Assembly (NCBI GenBank): GCA_002367255.1
Contig: DFBD01000036.1
Location: 5,507 to 13,235, forward strand
Origin: Rhodobacterales bacterium UBA3089
GTDB taxonomy: Bacteria > Pseudomonadota > Alphaproteobacteria > Rhodobacterales > Rhodobacteraceae
Reading direction: 5' to 3'
DNA: 7,729 nucleotides
The number at the start of each line of letters is the position of its first letter. Position 1 is the stretch's first letter. This document shows positions 1 through 7,595 of the stretch, in pieces. Position numbers and translations under genes: made by a program. The notes beneath the pieces are model-generated. The model searched no databases and was not told where the DNA came from. It saw only the letters and a list, made by a program, of their open reading frames with translations.

Positions 1-1188
<1,188 letters not shown>

Positions 1189-1193
1189 AACAT

Positions 1194-1217
1194 AGGTGCG
1201 TGGGTAGCCACGCACCT
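1194..1217. terminator. Hairpin between convergent genes, probable bidirectional terminator
   Basis: A perfect 10-bp stem AGGTGCGTGG / CCACGCACCT with a GTAG loop begins 6 bp after the enolase stop. On the plus strand it is followed only by TTACATAT, a poor U-tract. On the minus strand it is followed by ATGTTTT, a slightly better one. Its position between the ends of enolase and the opposing Coa1-like gene fits shared termination; the weak T-runs leave the intrinsic mechanism uncertain. Confidence 0.65.
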
Positions 1218-1239
1218 TACATATCCGAGGGTGTTTGCC

Positions 1240-1884
1240 TCAAATATCTGTTTGACTTGGACCTCGGATCGCATTGGGAATTTGAATGTTCTCCTGATTG
1301 ATCAGAACGATCCTTTCCCGCTTGCAGTCCAGTTGAACTACCAACAGATAGATTTCCCACATCCCGGCGGACTTTCTGGAACGGGTATAGGCGGTGCCTG
1401 AACATTTCGGTCCCGAAATAGGAATCGCAAGATCGGCGCTGCCGGTCGTACCGCTAGTATTGATGTTGCCAGTAACAAACCAGCCTAGCTCGATCGGTTC
1501 TCCCATCGTCGAAATTATCCGTTCATTTGCCTGAATTTCCTGCATCGCCAATTCAACAGAACCGTTGTTTCTAAGCATCGAAAACATCGGCATAAAAAGT
1601 AGTACGGCGGCGATGATCATGACAAGACTAGCACGCGCCCAGTTGCGCTGGGTTTTCACAAAATGCGCCTCATCTGCCCATATCCGGTTTTTCCATGCCC
1701 ATTGGCTGCCTTTTGCGCCTAACACGAAGACCATTACGATATTTACGAATGGCACGAACATTAGCAGGGCGATGTATGTGCTATTGCCCAGCCCCCAAAT
1801 CCAGTTCAGGAAAAACGCACCCCAGTTCCAGCGGTTCAGAGCGGGCGGGATTGGTTCATTTTTTGGTTGGCCCGGATATGGCAT
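1240..1884 (-). CDS. Membrane protein with C-terminal Coa1-like domain (unknown function)
   Basis: 214 residues. The N-terminus is Pro-rich, followed by the aromatic stretch RWNWGAFFLNWIWGLG (residues 18-33), seen in small bacterial membrane proteins, and a hydrophobic helix at about 36-56. A basic, Trp-rich loop (57-84) leads to a second helix (85-103). The C-terminal part (about 115-195) contains MGEPIELGWFVTGN, SADLAIPISGPKCSG and MWEIYLLVVQLD, resembling the Coa1 (cytochrome oxidase assembly factor 1, DUF1783) fold in which a G-x-A-x-L-x-(I/V)-P-(I/V)-x-G-P-(K/R) segment precedes a W-containing strand. Cys161 and Cys187 could pair. The start is supported by TAAGGA 7 nt upstream of ATG. 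There is no respiratory-oxidase gene nearby, so a cytochrome oxidase role is not supported by context; the domain match is from memory and tentative. Confidence 0.8.
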   Translation of the reverse strand: MPYPGQPKNEPIPPALNRWNWGAFFLNWIWGLGNSTYIALLMFVPFVNIVMVFVLGAKGSQWAWKNRIWADEAHFVKTQRNWARASLVMIIAAVLLFMPMFSMLRNNGSVELAMQEIQANERIISTMGEPIELGWFVTGNINTSGTTGSADLAIPISGPKCSGTAYTRSRKSAGMWEIYLLVVQLDCKRERIVLINQENIQIPNAIRGPSQTDI

Positions 1885-1891
1885 AAATATA

Positions 1892-1897
1892 TCCTTA
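1892..1897 (-). promoter_or_regulatory. Ribosome binding site of the Coa1-like gene
   Basis: Reads TAAGGA on the minus strand with a 7-nt spacer to the ATG at 1884-1882. It fixes the start of the gene and makes the neighbouring longer or shorter starts unlikely. Confidence 0.7.
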
Positions 1898-1900
1898 AAA

Positions 1901-1929
1901 TTGTAAAGCCGAAAGGTAACCTAGATAAT
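1901..1929 (+). promoter_or_regulatory. Candidate sigma-70-type promoter for the ThiE-like gene
   Basis: TTGTAA (1901-1906, four of six matches to TTGACA) and GATAAT (1924-1929, five of six matches to TATAAT) are separated by exactly 17 bp in the divergent spacer. Transcription would start near 1936 and leave a leader of about 80 nt before the ATG at 2019. AAAGG at 2006-2010 is the likely ribosome binding site, 8 nt from that ATG. This is a consensus match only. Confidence 0.4.
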
Positions 1930-2018
1930 TACGGTAGTCTATACGCCAATTTTCACAGCTATGGACCCCGTGCAACCTTCAATATAAAAGGCATACAAAC
2001 AATGCAAAGGCTCTTCTC

Positions 2019-2639
2019 ATGACCACCGACTCCGCACAAATTTACCTGACAACTCCGCAAAGTTTCGACTTGGCGGAGTTCGCACCACAACTCGAAGCAG
2101 TGCTGGATGCCCACGCGGTGATCTGTGTGCGCATAGCCCTGAGCAGTACGGATGAGCGCGAGCTTTCGCAAGCCGCAGACACCCTGCGGGAAATTTGTCA
2201 TGCCCGCGATGTGGCGATTGTGATCGATGATCATTACCGCATGGTTAAAACACACGGGCTGGACGGGGTGCATTTAACCAGCGGCTCGCGCCATGTCCGC
2301 GAGGCGCGAGCCGAGTTGGGTAATGACGCAATTGTTGGCGCGTATTGTGGCAATTCCAAACACGCAGGTATGACGGCGGCGGAAATCGGCACCGATTACA
2401 TATCGTTTGGTCCGATTGGCGACAGCGCGCTGGGGGACGGCTCCGTTGCTGATGCGGAACTGTTCCAGTGGTGGTCCGAGATGATCGAAGTACCTGTGGT
2501 GGCCGAAGGCAACGCAACGCCAGAGGCAATTGTCGCGGTTAAGGACCACATAGATTTTCTGTGTGTAGGCCCCGAAATATGGTCAGCTAAGAACGGAGCT
2601 GTAGCAGCATTGAATAGCATTAGAGAATGTTTGTCGTAA
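2019..2639 (+). CDS. Thiamine phosphate synthase-like (ThiE/TenI family) TIM-barrel protein, divergent active site
   Basis: 206 residues, the usual ThiE length. The family frame is recognisable: VAIVIDDHYRMVKTHGLDGVHL (residues 66-85, split here as VAIVIDDHYR then GLDGVHL) corresponds to the I-I-N-D...A-D-G-V-H-L segment. AIVGAYCGN (104-112) matches the strand ending IIG-x-S. GTDYISFGPIGDS (124-136) matches aDYvgfGPi. PVVAEGNATPEAI (159-171) matches the phosphate-binding PvvAiGGI strand. Authentic ThiE joins the pyrimidine and thiazole phosphates to make thiamine phosphate. Here the N-terminal QLRxK motif reads CVRIA, the second metal-binding Asp of GQED is replaced by TSGS, the TxTK loop after GPI is absent, and GGI is replaced by GNA. 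A changed substrate or loss of synthase activity is therefore likely. AAAGG lies 8 nt before the start. No other thiamine gene is in view. Confidence 0.85.
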   Translation: MTTDSAQIYLTTPQSFDLAEFAPQLEAVLDAHAVICVRIALSSTDERELSQAADTLREICHARDVAIVIDDHYRMVKTHGLDGVHLTSGSRHVREARAELGNDAIVGAYCGNSKHAGMTAAEIGTDYISFGPIGDSALGDGSVADAELFQWWSEMIEVPVVAEGNATPEAIVAVKDHIDFLCVGPEIWSAKNGAVAALNSIRECLS

Positions 2640-2734
2640 AAGAATAGCCCGCTGCTGACAGGGAAATGCCAGCAATCACCAAGAGGGATTTTCGCGGGTC
2701 GATAGCCATTCACACAACTCGAATTGAGCCTTGA

Positions 2735-2766
2735 GAACACCGCTGTCCTGCGATGTGTTCCACACA
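2735..2766. repeat. Overlapping inverted repeats in the spacer between convergent genes
   Basis: The spacer 2640-2794 lies between the ends of the ThiE-like gene and the SMR gene. It holds GAACAC (2735-2740) facing GTGTTC (2755-2760) across 14 bp, and, overlapping it, TGTGT-TCC-ACACA (2754-2766). Neither is followed by a T-run, so a standard intrinsic terminator is not evident for either gene; they could be weak terminators or chance. Confidence 0.3.
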
Positions 2767-2794
2767 AACGGCCTGCTGTTCGGGATGTGTTAAC

Positions 2795-3160
2795 CTAGCT
2801 GGTAACCACCAGTAACCCGCTAATGATTAACGCCGCACCGATGAAATTGCGAATGGTCAACACTTCACCCAGTAACAGCGCGGAAAGTATAGGCACGATT
2901 ACGAAGGTCAGCGCGTTAAACGAATATGCAAAAGACAATGGAACCGAGCGCAATACATACACCCACATGAACGTCGCCAGCGCATATATAGACACCGCCA
3001 CGATAAACACCGGATCTGTGATCAATCGGGTAAACCCGGCCAAATTTGCTTCGCCCATTCGGCCACTGGATATCTTGAACAGGATTTGCCCGCCTGCAAT
3101 GGTCATTGGCGTCAATATCAGTCCGGCCCAGACAGCTGGTGATAGGGATGTGGAAATCAT
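2795..3160 (-). CDS. Four-helix SMR/EamA-type transporter, ArnE/ArnF-like putative lipid-linked sugar flippase
   Basis: 121 residues with four hydrophobic segments at about 9-30, 50-70, 75-97 and 103-119, the size and topology of small multidrug resistance (SMR) proteins. The first helix carries GGQILFK (23-29), like the GQ-x-x-x-K helix ends of ArnE/EamA half-transporters, and lacks the membrane-embedded Glu14 of EmrE-type drug pumps. The segment SVPLSFAYSFNALTFVIVP (72-90) and GEVLTIRNFIGAALIISG (98-115) match the conserved second half of the family. A drug-export role is therefore less likely than moving an undecaprenyl-phosphate sugar across the inner membrane. The gene starts 14 bp after the stop of the membrane glycosyltransferase gene, with AAAGGA 7 nt before ATG, so the two are very probably one operon. 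ArnE and ArnF act as a pair; only one such gene is visible, so it would act as a homodimer or with a partner elsewhere. Confidence 0.85.
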   Translation of the reverse strand: MISTSLSPAVWAGLILTPMTIAGGQILFKISSGRMGEANLAGFTRLITDPVFIVAVSIYALATFMWVYVLRSVPLSFAYSFNALTFVIVPILSALLLGEVLTIRNFIGAALIISGLLVVTS

Positions 3161-3174
3161 AGCGAATCCTTTCG

Positions 3175-4962
3175 TCAGGGCTGCGTCTTGTAAATGTCTA
3201 TCAAACCTTCAGCATCTACGGAAACCGGCGTCAAATACTCGGGGGGGGAATCGTTATAAAGATTAATCCATAACCCGTCGGGATATACTTCCACCATTTT
3301 CTTCGTGGCAAAATCATTATCACATAGCACAACGTAATCCACGCCCCACAGGGTCAGCAGGTCTTTTGCATCAGCCATGTCGGCTTTCATCAAATCGATC
3401 CCGGCTTGAATGCCATCCTGATTTCGGTGAAAATTTGAAGCCAATGTTCTGTGAGGTGTTGAAAGCATCACCCGAACCCCCAGATCGGTCGAGGACATGA
3501 CCACGCCCGCAGGCAATCCTGCCAACACATCAAATCCATGTGGTTTAAAGCAGTCCTTGTACTGCCCCACAGATATAGAGCTGCTCTCTTGCGGCTTGCT
3601 CCTATCAAACAATGCTAGCCCGATAATCCACGTGTTCTGGATTGAGGCGAACAGCATCAAAAGAAACAACGCGCCTGTTGCAGGCGAATTGTTTTCCTTA
3701 TAACGCTCGTATATCTGCCCCATCATCGTGGCTAACGGAATCGTACAAAGCAGAAAAAGGAAAGATAGGCCGCGTATCTGATAGAACATCATTGCATTTG
3801 CGCCCAAAAGAACAAAAAGAATTACGATGGCGCGCATCCGGTAAGCCGGATTTATAATCCGGTATATTGTATATACAATTGCAATGGCGGGAATGATAAC
3901 CAAGCCAAAATTGCCTAATCGGCCCGTCGAAATGAAGCTCCACATAGATTTGCTTTCCGAAATCCGCGCCAACCACTCGTGAGCAACATCCGAATAAAGC
4001 ATATCGTAAGGGTTGCCCAAACACTCAGGCGCGAAGATCAAAGCGACCAGCATCACGGCAGTTCCCAATACCACCAGGCCACCCGCCCTGACCAATCGTG
4101 CTTTTGCACTGATTGTCGCCGCCAAGATCAAAAGCCCCAACGCGCCGGTCACAGCAATGATTAACATTTCTGGCCCAAAAGCATCGCATCTGAAAATAGT
4201 TTTGCTAAAATCCGGACGCGTCAGAAAGAATACCGCAATCATCACCCCGGCAAACGCCCCCGAAAACAGAACCGTTTTTGATTTGGCTTCGGCACCGACC
4301 CAAGCCCAGTTGACGCCTATCATCAAGCAAATCGTTGCGATAAAAGGTAGCATCTCAAATCCGATAGCTACACTAAGAGCTGCGGCAACTCCTATAATCA
4401 TCCCGTCACGCGCAAAACTTTTGCTATGCATCATGGCCATCAAGATAAATGCCACCAGCATCATTTGAACGTTATGATGATCCAGTGACCCGATATCGAA
4501 TTTTTTTGTTGTGAAGATGGCAATAGTGGCGAACAGATATCCAAATGGCCCCGCGCGCTCCCCGCCGAACAGAACCGACGCACGATGCATCGCCCAGAGC
4601 GTCGGTGCAATTAACGCCAGCGGCCAAAGGGTCATCGTTACCATCTCGGCCCAGTCTTGGGTCAGGAACAACGACATCACCCAGAGGATCGCGGCAATCG
4701 GCAAATCAACCAGACGCGACCAGTGCATGGGCGTACCGGCCTCGAATCCCAGTCGATACTGGGTAACGTCAAACCAGCTTTGCCCGGCAAGCAGATCGCG
4801 CACCTGCACAAGGCGCATAGCATCGTCATTACCTGTATCCCAAACCGGAACAGAAAAATCTGGCCCATTAAGAATAACTATAAAAACGGTTACAGAATAT
4901 ACCAGCCAATAAACTGCGCGTGGCCGGGCTTTATCGGAAAGTTTGTCTAACGGGTTTTTCAT
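3175..4962 (-). CDS. Multi-pass GT-C-type membrane glycosyltransferase (STT3/ArnT superfamily-like)
   Basis: 595 residues with some 12-13 hydrophobic segments between residues 17 and 450 and a soluble, presumably periplasmic C-terminal part (about 455-595). After the first helix comes WDTGNDDAMRLVQVRDLLAG (41-60), an acidic motif where GT-C enzymes place a metal- or acceptor-binding DxD/DD, then a conserved-looking GTPMHWSRLVDLP (76-88). A second loop has FDIGSLDHHNVQM (155-167), recalling the DxHH/DxE motif of STT3-type oligosaccharyltransferases. The C-terminal domain contains LLTLWGVDYVVLCD (535-548), a strand frequent in GT-C soluble domains; the WWDYG motif of true STT3 is absent. Such enzymes use polyprenyl-phosphate sugars. 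It is followed by an ArnE-like flippase in the same operon. Acceptor and sugar cannot be told from sequence. The ribosome binding site is weak (AATTAAGA just before ATG), but no better start is seen. A C8 tract lies at residues 572-574. Confidence 0.85.
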   Translation of the reverse strand: MKNPLDKLSDKARPRAVYWLVYSVTVFIVILNGPDFSVPVWDTGNDDAMRLVQVRDLLAGQSWFDVTQYRLGFEAGTPMHWSRLVDLPIAAILWVMSLFLTQDWAEMVTMTLWPLALIAPTLWAMHRASVLFGGERAGPFGYLFATIAIFTTKKFDIGSLDHHNVQMMLVAFILMAMMHSKSFARDGMIIGVAAALSVAIGFEMLPFIATICLMIGVNWAWVGAEAKSKTVLFSGAFAGVMIAVFFLTRPDFSKTIFRCDAFGPEMLIIAVTGALGLLILAATISAKARLVRAGGLVVLGTAVMLVALIFAPECLGNPYDMLYSDVAHEWLARISESKSMWSFISTGRLGNFGLVIIPAIAIVYTIYRIINPAYRMRAIVILFVLLGANAMMFYQIRGLSFLFLLCTIPLATMMGQIYERYKENNSPATGALFLLMLFASIQNTWIIGLALFDRSKPQESSSISVGQYKDCFKPHGFDVLAGLPAGVVMSSTDLGVRVMLSTPHRTLASNFHRNQDGIQAGIDLMKADMADAKDLLTLWGVDYVVLCDNDFATKKMVEVYPDGLWINLYNDSPPEYLTPVSVDAEGLIDIYKTQP

Positions 4963-4988
4963 TCTTAATTCTATTCACTAATTGTGGT

Positions 4989-5018
4989 AAAATAGCCAAC
5001 ATAATTCTCAAATCACAA
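4989..5018 (-). promoter_or_regulatory. Candidate promoter of the GT-C/SMR operon
   Basis: On the minus strand TTGTGA (5018-5013) and TATTTT (4994-4989) are 18 bp apart, each with four of six consensus matches. Transcription would start near 4982, about 20 nt before the ATG at 4962. The spacer is AT-rich, so chance matches are expected. Confidence 0.25.
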
Positions 5019-5055
5019 CGTCTTTAGTTGAATGGGCGATACAAACACAACCTGC

Positions 5056-5100
5056 TTGCTATATACAGTCATTAATAATCATTTTGCTAATTGCTATTAT
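5056..5100 (+). promoter_or_regulatory. Protease upstream region with three TTGCTA repeats and a candidate promoter
   Basis: TTGCTA occurs at 5056-5061, 5084-5089 and 5091-5096, the last two as a 7-bp tandem. Overlapping them, TTAATA (5072-5077) and TATTAT (5095-5100) are 17 bp apart and could serve as -35 and -10 elements for the protease gene at 5142. The repeats might be a regulator's binding sites. The region is very AT-rich, which lowers the weight of both observations. Confidence 0.25.
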
Positions 5101-5130
5101 TTTCCAGTTTTACATAAATCCGAAACGCCC

Positions 5131-5135
5131 AAAGG
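5131..5135 (+). promoter_or_regulatory. Ribosome binding site of the protease gene
   Basis: AAAGG with a 6-nt spacer to the ATG at 5142. It supports this start, which also gives a sensible export signal directly after it. Confidence 0.6.
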
Positions 5136-5141
5136 CAATCC

Positions 5142-7511
5142 ATGCGCGACTTCGAACCAAACCGAATTCAATGGCAGGTTATACTCTTGTCATTGCTGAC
5201 TTTTTTTGCCGGATGTAAACAGTCCCAAGTTGATCAGCTTATAACGCAACTTGGGCCTACAAGCACCCCAACCGGAACGCCATGCGAGAATCAGTCAGGG
5301 GGAACAGCCCCCGCATATATTGATGTTTACTGTGTAACCGAATTCGACCAAGCTGCGGTCAATCTCGCCCGGGATGCCGCTGAATTTGCTGTGCAACAAT
5401 TCAACTGGGTATTTAACGCCGATCCCGACACGGTTTACTCCAGCTTTTCATTCCGCGCTGTTCGTGCAGAATTTGCCCATTCCGTCGGTCTGTCCGGCAA
5501 GGGTCAAACCATCGCGATAGTGGACAGTGGATTTTACACAAGTCATCCCGAATTAGACGGAAAACAGATCACCCTATATGGTCTGGAACGCCCGACAGAG
5601 GATCACGGCACAAGTGTCGCCGCCATTGCGGCAGGTCTCAACGATGACTACGGCATGATGGGAATTGCTTATGACGCGAGTCTGCATTTAACCTCGTTTG
5701 CTAACGATCTGTCTGTTGTCGCGGATGCAACCAATCATGCGCGCGCAAACGGGGCCATCGTTCAGAATAACTCGTGGGGATATGGCAGCTCCAATATCGC
5801 AGGTGTGCTTGGCCGACCGGACGGTATGCTGGCAGAGCAAGCCTTTGCTGACACAATTGGTGTGAGTTTAACCACTGCGACCAGCTATATTGATGCGTTA
5901 CGAAACTTCACCGAAGCGGGCGTCATTGTGGTTGCGAACAGTAACGATGAAGCGGCTACGAACTTAGGGGTTACCGAAGGGTTGCCATTGGCGTTTCCGG
6001 AACTCGAAGCGGGCTGGATTACGGCCCTGAACGGCGTACCAACTTTCAACGGTGCCGGAGAAATAGAATCCGCCACGCGCCTATCCGCCGAGTGTTTCGA
6101 GATGGCACAAAGCTGCTTGATGGCCGAAGGCGTGGTCTATGCGACTTCCGGTCCGAATTCATACGCGTACCCGATCCTTGGAACATCTTTTGCGGCCCCG
6201 ATAATTTCCGGCGGCATTTCCATTTTGGCCGAAGCATTCCCGAGTCTCGACGGACCTGAAATCCGCGACCGTTTGCTGGTCACCGCTGATAATTCTTTTT
6301 TTACCCTAGCAGACATTCAAGGCACCCGTGTGTTTACGGAGGACATCTCGCACGATTACAGCTCCGAATACGGACACGGGTTTATGAATCTTGAAGCGGC
6401 TTTGTTACCTATTGGCACAATCGGTGTTCCAACAGGGCTATCCGTAAGAGATGGCACAATGTCCTTTCAGGAAGCATCCATCGCGACGGGTTTCGCGCAA
6501 GGCGATGCCATTATCACAGCCCTTGGCGATCTTGACGTAATGGTAATTGATTCCCTTGCAGGAAATTTTAATGTCTCCGCAGAAACCTTTATTCTCTCGC
6601 CGAATACTCAGGATAGTTTTGACGAATTCGCGTTGTTCGTGGACGATGCAAAAACACAGTCGGGCATCTCGGGCGCTTTAAAATCTCTTGCCTTCGCTTT
6701 GAACGCAGATCGAAACACAAATATCGTTGGTGGCAACACATTTGATGTGATGTTTGGCATCGGCTTGGTGCCTGAACGCGCAGCTTTACTATATGACCCG
6801 ATTGCTATGTCAGAAATTCCTGCCGGAAGCTATTCTATCGGCATGCAAGCACCACTCGATGGGCATGGCGAACTTGCCACTTATGTGTACTCCTCCAGTG
6901 AGGGGGCGCTTAGCAATGCGTTAGGTGCAGGTGTTGCGTTGCAATTCGGACCAAAATCCAGCCGCTTGTCGCTTGGGGCCTCGATTATGCAGGAACAGGG
7001 CGCAGCCCTTGGAATGCAAAGCTTCGCAGCGGATCAAGCCCTTACCAGCGTCTCCAGGGCGATCGATGTCGGGTATTCTGCTGATCTTGACAAGAATATC
7101 TCCTTTGACGCCAACGCCCAAATCGGTTCCCTTAATTCCAATGGAAAAGGAATGTGGGGCGGACAGGAAGGCACTACATTTAGCGCCTACGGCATGGCCT
7201 TGAATGTAACCAACGTGTTTGCAGGAAACGACCGGATTATCGCATCGGTACGCCAGCCACTGGCAATCGACGGCGGCACTATGTCGGTCGCCCTCCCCCA
7301 AACGCGTGATATTGACGGTAATATAACCACAAGCGTATTTGATATAGGGATGGCCCCGTCGGATCGCCAACTTGACCTGGGGCTGGAATACGAAATGCCG
7401 CTGGATCAGCTTGAATCCATCAAGTTTGGTGCTGCCTACATACTTAATAGCGCCAATATCGGTGGTGAATCCTCTCTCGGATTGGCCATGAGCTATTCGT
7501 TAGAGTTTTAA
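5142..7511 (+). CDS. Subtilisin-family serine protease, putative lipoprotein autotransporter (NalP/SphB1-like)
   Basis: 789 residues. A signal sequence (1-24) has a short hydrophobic core, VILLSLLTFFAG, ending at Cys25; FAGC fits a lipobox loosely (Phe instead of Leu at -3), so the mature protein may be lipid-anchored. A Ser/Thr/Pro/Gly-rich stretch (37-57) follows. The S8 peptidase domain (about 115-425) has the full triad: Asp128 in TIAIVDSGF, His155 in EDHGTSVAAIAAG, Ser349 in GTSFAAPIISGG, with NNSWG (209-213) and the oxyanion Asn at about 268 (VVANSN, where subtilisins have AAGN). Cys48/Cys64 and Cys318/Cys325 could form disulfides. A linker (about 425-535) leads to a C-terminal region (about 536-789) of alternating hydrophobic strands ending YSLEF, with the terminal Phe typical of outer-membrane barrels. 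Known relatives NalP and SphB1 are lipoprotein autotransporters that cleave other surface proteins. Targets here are unknown. It diverges from the GT-C operon and precedes a GT2 gene. Confidence 0.9.
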   Translation: MRDFEPNRIQWQVILLSLLTFFAGCKQSQVDQLITQLGPTSTPTGTPCENQSGGTAPAYIDVYCVTEFDQAAVNLARDAAEFAVQQFNWVFNADPDTVYSSFSFRAVRAEFAHSVGLSGKGQTIAIVDSGFYTSHPELDGKQITLYGLERPTEDHGTSVAAIAAGLNDDYGMMGIAYDASLHLTSFANDLSVVADATNHARANGAIVQNNSWGYGSSNIAGVLGRPDGMLAEQAFADTIGVSLTTATSYIDALRNFTEAGVIVVANSNDEAATNLGVTEGLPLAFPELEAGWITALNGVPTFNGAGEIESATRLSAECFEMAQSCLMAEGVVYATSGPNSYAYPILGTSFAAPIISGGISILAEAFPSLDGPEIRDRLLVTADNSFFTLADIQGTRVFTEDISHDYSSEYGHGFMNLEAALLPIGTIGVPTGLSVRDGTMSFQEASIATGFAQGDAIITALGDLDVMVIDSLAGNFNVSAETFILSPNTQDSFDEFALFVDDAKTQSGISGALKSLAFALNADRNTNIVGGNTFDVMFGIGLVPERAALLYDPIAMSEIPAGSYSIGMQAPLDGHGELATYVYSSSEGALSNALGAGVALQFGPKSSRLSLGASIMQEQGAALGMQSFAADQALTSVSRAIDVGYSADLDKNISFDANAQIGSLNSNGKGMWGGQEGTTFSAYGMALNVTNVFAGNDRIIASVRQPLAIDGGTMSVALPQTRDIDGNITTSVFDIGMAPSDRQLDLGLEYEMPLDQLESIKFGAAYILNSANIGGESSLGLAMSYSLEF

Positions 7512-7526
7512 TCATAAAGCGCCTGC

Positions 7527-7555
7527 TTGCTGTCACCACAAGATATTGTCATACT
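7527..7555 (+). promoter_or_regulatory. Weak candidate promoter for the GT2 gene
   Basis: TTGCTG (7527-7532) and CATACT (7550-7555) are 17 bp apart in the 84-bp gap after the protease stop. Matches to consensus are three and four of six. No hairpin terminator is seen in the gap, so read-through from the protease gene is equally possible. Confidence 0.2.
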
Positions 7556-7595
7556 CGCGCTAGGTACCTGATTGGAACTAACGGATTTCTGAACT

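Noticed and set aside
2620..2709. 29-codon minus-strand frame with a hydrophobic middle (MAIDPRKSLLVIAGISLSAA)
   Set aside because: Looks like a short membrane peptide, but it has no convincing ribosome binding site, overlaps the end of the ThiE-like gene and matches nothing I know; probably chance.
2396..2767. 123-codon minus-strand frame across the ThiE-like 3' end
   Set aside because: Mostly antisense to a recognisable family protein, with no ribosome binding site and no domain.
2795..3160. EmrE-type multidrug efflux pump
   Set aside because: The essential membrane Glu of helix 1 is missing and the operon context is a glycosyltransferase, so an ArnE-like role fits better.
3320..3358. LWGVDYVV in the GT-C protein as a WWDYG motif of STT3
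   Set aside because: The pattern GVDYVV is common in soluble domains of many GT-C proteins; the Trp-Trp-Asp-Tyr-Gly order is not present, so it does not show oligosaccharyltransferase activity.
4013..4468. 151-codon plus-strand frame opposite the GT-C gene
   Set aside because: Antisense to transmembrane codons; composition is Ala/Ile/Pro/Thr-rich as expected of a shadow.
6921..7370. 149-codon minus-strand frame opposite the barrel region of the protease
   Set aside because: Shadow of the autotransporter C-terminus, without start signals or family resemblance.
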